Source: Acidobacteriaceae bacterium (GTDB lineage Bacteria; Acidobacteriota; Terriglobia; Terriglobales; Acidobacteriaceae). Taken from it: DNA of 11,067 bases. Below the pieces are notes generated by a model. It was not told the origin of the DNA and searched no databases. It saw only the letters and a program-made list of their open reading frames with translations. Position 1 is the stretch's first letter; every line of letters begins with the position of its first letter. Positions 6,506-11,067 of this stretch are shown piece by piece. The DNA lies in assembly GCA_030838305.1 (NCBI GenBank), contig JAUTWY010000118.1, forward strand, positions 1 through 11,067. The letters run 5' to 3'. The position numbers and the translations under genes are program-made.

Positions 6506-7360
6506 TTAGCCAGGCGACGGCTCTTTCACATATGCCATGCGAATCAAGGTTCTCTCCGAAAAAGGTACGTAGAGCAGGCCCGCGCAAGCCGCGAAAGCCG
6601 CTCCCAACCCAATTTTTTGCGCCAGGAGAAACGGAGCTACAGCCCAGAGCTGATCCAGCGCCAGAACGAATGGAAATATCCGGTGAAACTTCTCGCCCAA
6701 ACGCTGGTAGTCGAACGCCACCGCCGAGAGCAGGTAACAACGGAGTGGAATTCCCACGCCAGCGGTGACCATTACCGCGGCAAATATTGCGGTCGGTTTC
6801 CATCCTGGCGCGAAAGAATCTGCAATTTCCAGCACGGCATGCCAGCGGAAAAGCGCCGCCAAATAGAAGATCAAATACATGATTTGCGCCAGAGCAAATA
6901 GCCCGCGCGTCAACCCGCGGCGAGGCATCGGAACTTCGAGGTCGGGATGAAGTTGCGTCGCGCGCGATTTTTCAGGCTCGGACGAGACCTCGACCTTACT
7001 TGCGCTGGAGCGCTGGCCTATTTGCGCCTGCGCGATGAACCGGTATCCCCGGCGCGCCAGAGTCTCAATGTACCGGGGGGTGGAGGCCGAATCGCCCAGG
7101 GTTTCCCGCAACTTATTCACGGCGGTGTTCAAACTGTGATCGAAGTCCACGAAAGTATCGCCAGGCCACATTTTCTGGCGCAACTCTTCGCGCGTGACCA
7201 CGTCGCCGGCTCGCTCCAGCAACAAAGCCAACACCCGGAACGGCTGCTCTTGCAAACGCAGCTTCGCGCCATTCTTTCGCAGTTCGCCGGCGGCGAGGTC
7301 GAGCTCGAAGACGCCAAAGCGCGCAAGTCTGCCGGAGTTTTTGCCCTGCGGATCGGTCAT
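6506..7360 (-). CDS. Winged-helix (OmpR/PhoB-type) regulator with C-terminal four-helix membrane domain
   Basis: A 284-residue predicted one-component regulator. Residues about 15-110 are a trans_reg_C winged helix: strand FGVFELDLAAGELRKNG, helix QEQPFRVLALLLER, VVTREELRQKMW, the recognition helix SLNTAVNKLRETLG and the wing YIETLARRGYRFIA. After a polar linker (111-150) come four hydrophobic segments at about 151-171, 189-212, 228-246 and 249-267. Short basic stretches (PRRGLTRG, SERTLIRMAY) favour both ends in the cytoplasm. There is no phosphoacceptor domain, so it is CadC-like in plan, but the sensor part lies within the membrane rather than in a periplasmic domain. The start is set at the ATG at 7360 because the winged helix begins just after it. 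The upstream in-frame extension to 7543 is low-complexity and Arg-rich and was not used. No ribosome site is visible. Targets are unknown; the DUF4097 gene 130 bp downstream is a natural candidate. Confidence 0.86.
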   Translation of the reverse strand: MTDPQGKNSGRLARFGVFELDLAAGELRKNGAKLRLQEQPFRVLALLLERAGDVVTREELRQKMWPGDTFVDFDHSLNTAVNKLRETLGDSASTPRYIETLARRGYRFIAQAQIGQRSSASKVEVSSEPEKSRATQLHPDLEVPMPRRGLTRGLFALAQIMYLIFYLAALFRWHAVLEIADSFAPGWKPTAIFAAVMVTAGVGIPLRCYLLSAVAFDYQRLGEKFHRIFPFVLALDQLWAVAPFLLAQKIGLGAAFAACAGLLYVPFSERTLIRMAYVKEPSPG

Positions 7361-7396
7361 GGTGCGATGGTCATGGTGCGATAAGTATGGAGCGAT
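7355..7396. repeat. 14-bp tandem repeat across the winged-helix start codon
   Basis: GGTCATGGTGCGAT occurs twice without a gap (7355-7368 and 7369-7382). A third, decayed copy (AAGTATGGAGCGAT, 9 of 14 matching) follows at 7383-7396. Each exact copy carries an ATG on the minus strand (7360 and 7374), in different frames. Confidence 0.8.
7357..7374 (-). other. Possible five-codon leader ORF overlapping the winged-helix start
   Basis: The ATG in the second 14-bp copy (7374-7372) opens ATG-ACC-ATC-GCA-CCA-TGA, encoding MTIAP. Its stop shares ATGA (7360-7357) with the start of the regulator gene. It follows automatically from the 14-bp duplication. It could couple translation, or be chance; no ribosome site precedes it. 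Confidence 0.25.
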
Positions 7397-7501
7397 AAAC
7401 GATGGCCAACGACGCGTAGTGTAGCACCACGCCGCCGCGCTCCCCGCCGCGCGGGTCTGTTGGCATCGCTCGCGCGCGTTTGCGCGGCGTACAATACGTT
7501 C

Positions 7502-7657
7502 GTGGTTAACGCTCAACGTCAGGACAGTCCGCCTCACAAGCATCAGCGGCAGGCAGTCTACGCCAAGGAAACTTCCGGGCTCTTACTGATCGCCCTTCTG
7601 CTGCTCGTCCTCAGCCTGGTGCGCTATTGGCACGCCATTCATTGGAGCGTGCGCTGA
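7502..7657 (+). CDS. Small single-pass membrane protein upstream of miaA
   Basis: A GTG at 7502 opens 51 codons. The first 25 residues are polar and charged (NAQRQDSPPHKHQRQAVYAK). One strongly hydrophobic helix follows (GLLLIALLLLVLSLV, about 26-40), then a short aromatic and His-rich tail, RYWHAIHWSVR. The plan is that of a bitopic small inner-membrane protein, with the N-terminus probably inside. A longer TTG start at 7460 is possible, but the added residues look unrelated. No Shine-Dalgarno is seen; TACAAT at 7490-7495 lies 6 nt before the GTG, compatible with a leaderless transcript. The stop TGA at 7655-7657 is 2 nt from the likely miaA start, suggesting one operon with coupled translation. 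I do not recognise a named family and assign no function. Confidence 0.6.
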   Translation: MVNAQRQDSPPHKHQRQAVYAKETSGLLLIALLLLVLSLVRYWHAIHWSVR

Positions 7658-7659
7658 CG

Positions 7660-8601
7660 GTGGCTTCCGCGCAGCCGGAGCCGCTGCTGGTGGTCGTGCT
7701 GGGTCCCACGGCCAGCGGAAAGACGGCTCTCTCTCTGGCTCTGGCCGAGCGCTTCCACGGCGAGATCGTGAATTGCGATTCCGTCGCCATGTATCGCGAG
7801 TTTGACGTTGGAACCGCGAAGGCCACGCCTTCGGAACGGGCTCGCGTTCCGCACCACCTGCTCGATTGCGTCGGACCAACCAGCCACATCAGTGCCGGCG
7901 AATACTCCCGCCAGGCGCGGCAAGTGCTCGAAGAGGTGAAAACCAGGGGACATTTGCCAATTCTTGTTGGCGGTACAGGGCTCTATTTGAGGGCCCTGCT
8001 TGAAGGACTCTTCCCCGGCCCACAGCGCTCTGAAGAGCTGCGCGAGCGTTTACGCGAGCGCGTCGAGAGTCGCGGTTCGGGTTACCTTCATCGTATTCTG
8101 CGCCGCTTGGATCGCGAAGCCTCAGACAAGATTCATGCCAACGATACTCCGAAGCTGATCCGCGCCCTCGAGGTGTGTCTCGCCTCCCGCCAGAAGATGA
8201 CAGAATTGTGGCAAGAAGGGCGCGAGCCATTGCGCGGCTTTCATACTCTGCGCCTCGGGCTCGATCCCAATCGACAGGCGTTGTATGAGCGAATTAATCG
8301 CCGCGCGCAGGAAATGTTCGAAGCGGGGTTGATCGACGAGACGCGGCGTCTGCATGAGAAGTACGGAGATGCTGCCGGTCCCCTGGCTTCGCTTGGTTAC
8401 AAACAAGCGATGCAATCCATCCACGGAGAACTGACGCGGGAGCAGGCTCTTCCGGCTGCTCAGCAAGCCCACCGCAACTACGCCAAGCGCCAGATGACCT
8501 GGTTTCGGCGTGAGCCTGAAGTTCACTGGCTGTGCGGCTTTGGCGACGATGCGCAGATTCAACAGAAGGCGACAGACCTCGTCTCTGGTCACAAGTCTTA
8601 G
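7660..8601 (+). CDS. miaA: tRNA dimethylallyltransferase
   Basis: MiaA transfers the dimethylallyl group of DMAPP to N6 of A37 in tRNAs that read codons beginning with U. In the 313-residue reading from the GTG at 7660, the P-loop GPTASGKT is at 15-22. The catalytic Asp is in NCDSVAMYREFDVGTAKAT (about Asp40). GGTGLYLRALLEG lies at 104-116, NDTPKLIRALEV at 161-172, LGYKQA at 245-250, and the tRNA-binding RNYAKRQMTWFRR at 272-284. Length fits the family (about 300-320). The start is chosen because it lies 2 nt after the stop of the small membrane-protein gene and leaves a short N-terminus before the first strand. A TTG at 7627 or 7642, overlapping that gene, would give up to 324 residues. GGAG at 7644-7647 is a distant ribosome site for 7660. 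The stop is TAG at 8599-8601. No hfq or mutL neighbour is present. Confidence 0.96.
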   Translation: MASAQPEPLLVVVLGPTASGKTALSLALAERFHGEIVNCDSVAMYREFDVGTAKATPSERARVPHHLLDCVGPTSHISAGEYSRQARQVLEEVKTRGHLPILVGGTGLYLRALLEGLFPGPQRSEELRERLRERVESRGSGYLHRILRRLDREASDKIHANDTPKLIRALEVCLASRQKMTELWQEGREPLRGFHTLRLGLDPNRQALYERINRRAQEMFEAGLIDETRRLHEKYGDAAGPLASLGYKQAMQSIHGELTREQALPAAQQAHRNYAKRQMTWFRREPEVHWLCGFGDDAQIQQKATDLVSGHKS

Positions 8602-8634
8602 GTCACAGCCTGCCCTTCTGCTATCGTTCTGTGC

Positions 8635-10503
8635 ATGCATCGCACAATCAGTTTCCTCGTTCTTGCTCTCTTGCTCACAACGGCCGCCTCAGGCAAAGAT
8701 AAGTACCAGCGCCCCGGCCCGATTCACGAGACGCGCTCGGGCGACAAATGGGCGGAGAAGACCCTGCGTAAACTGTCTACAGAAGAGAAAATCGGCCAGG
8801 TATTCATGATCTGGTGCCGCGCCAGCTTTCTCAATGTGGAAAATCCGGAATACCTGCAACTGCGCGAGGCCATGCAGAAGTATCACGTGGGCTCGTTCGC
8901 CATGACGGTGCACGTGGACGGCCCATATTTGCTGCGCAGTGAGCCCTACGAAGCGGCGGAACTTCTGAACCGCCTGCAAAGCGAGTCCAAACTCCCGCTA
9001 TTGTTCGCTGCCGATTTTGAACGCGGCGTCGCGATTCGACTGATGGGAACGACCGCTTTCCCGCATGCGATGGCATTTGGTGGAAGCGGCAAGCCCGAAG
9101 ATGCGGAGGCTTTCGGCCGCATCACTGCGCAGGAGGCTCGCGCGATCGGCATTCACTGGAATTTTTTCCCCGATGCTGACGTTAATTCAAATCCCGTCAA
9201 CCCCATTATCAACACGCGTTCGTTCGGAGAAGACCCCAAGCAGGTTGGCGATTTGGTTGCAGCCTATATCAAGGGCGCGCATGAAGGCGGCATGTTGACC
9301 ACGGCCAAGCATTTTCCTGGTCACGGAGATACTGCGACGGACTCGCATCTCGGCGTTGCCAGTGTCAACGTGGACCGCACCCACCTCGACTCGGTTGAGT
9401 TGCCGCCTTTCCGCCAAGCCATTGCGGCGGGCGTCGATTCGGTGATGGTGGCGCACGTGACAGTGCCGGCGCTCGATTCCGATCCCAATCATGTGGCCAC
9501 AATTTCGCCGGCGATTGTTTCTGACCTGCTGGAAAAACAGCTTGGTTTCAAAGGAATCATCGTTACCGACGCGCTTGACATGGCCGGATTGACGCACCTT
9601 TTCGCCAACGACATCGGTCGGGCTGCGGTTGAGGCGTTCAAGGCAGGCAACGATCTCTTGCTGATCCCTGCGGATTTCCCCGCCTCGTTTGATGCCATGC
9701 TTCGGGCCGTGCAGTCGGGCGAAATTTCACGGGAAAGGCTCGACCACTCCGTGCTTAAGATCCTGAAGGCAAAGGCGTCTTTGGGCTTGCAGGAGGCCCG
9801 CATGGCGGACGTGAGAGCCATCGCCAACCTGGTAGGCAAACCGGAGAACCTGGCGTTCGGCCAGCAAGCGGCCGATGCCGCGGTAACGCTGGTGCGCGAC
9901 AATGGCAAGGTCTTGCCGCTCAAATCAAAGGGAACTGCGAAGGCGGGACTTCCGTATACAACACGAGAGGAGACACACAACCAGACACTGGCGGTGATCC
10001 TCTCCGACGACGTGCGCACCGAATCCGGCCGCGCTTTCGGACGCGAATTTCTAGCGCGGATTCCAGACGCGCGCGTGATGTATTTGGATCCGCGCTTCGC
10101 GGCAGGGATGAGTGACGAAGTGCTGAAGGCAGTAGACGTGGCCAGGACTGTTGTAGCCGCAGTGTATGTGGTCCCGAATGCGGGCAAGATGGGAAACACG
10201 GTCGCGATGGCGGATGCTCCTGGAAGCTTGCTGCAGCATCTGCTGGATCGCGCCGCGGCAAAGAGCGTGGTCGTAGCCATGGGGAATCCGTACCTGGCGG
10301 CGGACTTTCCCAAGGTTGAGAATTATATGTGTACGTTTTCCAACGCGACGGTTTCAGAGATCGGCGCGGTCAAAGCGCTGTTTGGCGAAATCGCCATTCG
10401 CGGGCATCTCCCTGTGAGCATTCCCAACGTTGCCCAACGGGGTGCCGGCCTGGAGCGGCCCATCGCCGGTGCCAATGGAGGTTCTGAACATGGGCAAGAA
10501 TGA
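8635..10503 (+). CDS. nagZ: Secreted two-domain GH3 beta-N-acetylhexosaminidase (NagZ type)
   Basis: A 622-residue exported glycosidase that should release N-acetylglucosamine from muropeptides or cell-wall and chitin fragments. The signal peptide is residues 1 to about 20 (ISFLVLALLLTTAASG). The catalytic barrel covers about 37-390. KHFPGHGDTATDSH at 225-238 holds the NagZ-specific Asp-His acid/base pair (Asp236, His238), and TDALDM at 311-316 holds the nucleophile Asp312. A C-terminal alpha/beta domain follows (about 400-605; AMGNPYLAADFPKVENY, GHLPVSIP), as in the two-domain Bacillus NagZ rather than the short cytoplasmic enterobacterial form. The usual D-x-E-G-G-x-V-x-R substrate loop reads DFERGVAIR (127-135), with Gly replaced by Arg. 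No ribosome site is seen; TGCTATCGT (extended -10-like, 8619-8627) is 7 nt before the ATG, so a leaderless start is possible. It lies 33 nt after miaA. Confidence 0.93.
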   Translation: MHRTISFLVLALLLTTAASGKDKYQRPGPIHETRSGDKWAEKTLRKLSTEEKIGQVFMIWCRASFLNVENPEYLQLREAMQKYHVGSFAMTVHVDGPYLLRSEPYEAAELLNRLQSESKLPLLFAADFERGVAIRLMGTTAFPHAMAFGGSGKPEDAEAFGRITAQEARAIGIHWNFFPDADVNSNPVNPIINTRSFGEDPKQVGDLVAAYIKGAHEGGMLTTAKHFPGHGDTATDSHLGVASVNVDRTHLDSVELPPFRQAIAAGVDSVMVAHVTVPALDSDPNHVATISPAIVSDLLEKQLGFKGIIVTDALDMAGLTHLFANDIGRAAVEAFKAGNDLLLIPADFPASFDAMLRAVQSGEISRERLDHSVLKILKAKASLGLQEARMADVRAIANLVGKPENLAFGQQAADAAVTLVRDNGKVLPLKSKGTAKAGLPYTTREETHNQTLAVILSDDVRTESGRAFGREFLARIPDARVMYLDPRFAAGMSDEVLKAVDVARTVVAAVYVVPNAGKMGNTVAMADAPGSLLQHLLDRAAAKSVVVAMGNPYLAADFPKVENYMCTFSNATVSEIGAVKALFGEIAIRGHLPVSIPNVAQRGAGLERPIAGANGGSEHGQE

Positions 10504-11067
10504 ATTTTCTGAGATTCTTTTGGCCGGAACGGTCATGGCCGCGTTCCTGTTGCTTACGGGATGCAGTGTGAACGTGAAGAAGGAACCCAACGGACAAGAG
10601 AAGCAAGTCGATATCAATACCCTGGTGGGAGGAATACACGTCAGCAAACAGGCGGATGCTTCTGACGTAGGCCTGATGGTTTATCCGGGCGCACACTTGA
10701 AAGAAAAGGATTCAAACGGAAGCGATAAGAGCGCCAATGTCAATATCTCCGGCTTCGGACTTGGCATTAAAGTTGTCGCTCTGGAGTATCAATCGGACGA
10801 TGCGCCCGCCAAGGTTCTGTCCTTTTACAAGGATCAGTTGAAGAAGTATGGCAACGTTCTTGAATGTCACACCTCGGGCCACTTCAATTTCAACTCAGAC
10901 GTGAAACTCGGATCGCACGGATCCAAGGATGCTTCGAACGAATTGAGCTGCGAGGGCGACCATGGCAACAACGTCGAACTCAAAGCGGGCAGGAAAAACG
11001 ACCAGCACATCGTGGCGGTGCAGTCGGACGGCAAGGGATCGAGTTTCTCGCTGGTCTATGTTCGCAC
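10490..11067 (+). CDS. Putative lipoprotein of unknown function (C-terminus beyond window)
   Basis: From the ATG at 10490, 192 codons stay open to the window edge. The N-terminus has a hydrophobic stretch (ILLAGTVMAAFLLLTGC, 9-25) ending in the lipobox LTGC, so Cys25 should be lipidated. The body is polar, with VGLMVYPGAHLKEKD at about 60-74 and a segment in which side-chain pattern suggests strand-helix-strand (ALEYQSDDAPAKVLSFYKDQLKKYGNV, about 103-129). Two further cysteines (about 132 and 160) could form a disulfide. The start is well supported by GGAGGT at 10477-10482 with 7-nt spacing. This site and the first 14 nt lie inside the end of nagZ, so the two genes are probably co-translated. 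I do not recognise a characterised family; a role at the outer membrane beside NagZ is only a contextual guess. Confidence 0.82.
   Translation, partial: MGKNEFSEILLAGTVMAAFLLLTGCSVNVKKEPNGQEKQVDINTLVGGIHVSKQADASDVGLMVYPGAHLKEKDSNGSDKSANVNISGFGLGIKVVALEYQSDDAPAKVLSFYKDQLKKYGNVLECHTSGHFNFNSDVKLGSHGSKDASNELSCEGDHGNNVELKAGRKNDQHIVAVQSDGKGSSFSLVYVR

Noticed and set aside
7435..7486. GC-rich hairpins (7435-7440 with 7449-7454; 7473-7477 with 7482-7486) as terminators
   Set aside because: No T-run follows on either strand, and such stems are common in GC-rich DNA. They may still affect the divergent promoters.
7361..7543. N-terminal extension of the winged-helix protein by 61 codons
   Set aside because: The added residues are Arg/Ala/His-rich without domain character, run across the tandem repeat and reach into the divergent small-protein gene.
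9489..10313. 274-codon open frame on the minus strand
   Set aside because: It is antisense to nagZ, with Ser/Arg/Ala-rich composition typical of a shadow frame in GC-rich DNA.

Overview
This 11,067-bp window looks like a chromosomal segment of a GC-rich Gram-negative soil bacterium, most likely Acidobacteriota (Terriglobia-like). The assignment is an inference from gene style: a signal-peptide M13 metallopeptidase ending in CRVW, an orphan TonB-type protein, a winged-helix (OmpR/PhoB-type) regulator joined to a membrane domain, a DUF4097-type adhesin-like protein and a secreted two-domain NagZ. I see no rRNA, tRNA, CRISPR array, insertion sequence or phage gene.

Layout. (1) 1-130, minus strand: the first 43 codons of a DUF486/DMT-family small membrane protein, cut by the window edge. 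(2) 202-2649, plus strand: a Gfo/Idh/MocA NAD(P)-dependent oxidoreductase resembling the sugar-nucleotide dehydrogenase branch, then a TonB-family periplasm-spanning protein. (3) 2693-7360, minus strand: in transcription order (right to left) a membrane-anchored winged-helix regulator, a DUF4097 secreted protein with seven S/T-(G/S)-D-G turns, a ribbon-helix-helix antitoxin and PIN-domain toxin overlapping by ATGA, and a large secreted M13 zinc metallopeptidase. (4) 7502-11067, plus strand: a 51-residue single-pass membrane protein, miaA starting 2 nt after it, a secreted GH3 beta-N-acetylhexosaminidase (NagZ type), and a lipoprotein whose start overlaps the end of nagZ; the lipoprotein runs off the window.

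How the genes may work together. The window is mostly cell-envelope biology: sugar-nucleotide metabolism, TonB energy transduction, peptidoglycan recycling (NagZ), secreted proteolysis and surface-stress-like proteins. The winged-helix/4-TM regulator and the DUF4097 protein lie head-to-tail with a structured 130-bp gap and may form a one-component envelope-sensing pair (inference). The toxin-antitoxin pair has its own promoter: a perfect TATAAT sits between two identical 9-bp near-palindromes spaced exactly 21 bp apart, and the best antitoxin start codon lies where transcription should begin, so the mRNA is probably leaderless.

Two translation-initiation styles coexist. DUF486, TonB, M13, DUF4097 and the lipoprotein have clear Shine-Dalgarno sites. 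The antitoxin, the small membrane protein and nagZ have none, but carry a -10-like hexamer 6-7 nt before the start codon. The most interesting items are the toxin-antitoxin operator, the regulator/DUF4097 pair, the small protein coupled to miaA, and a 14-bp tandem duplication at the start codon of the winged-helix gene.
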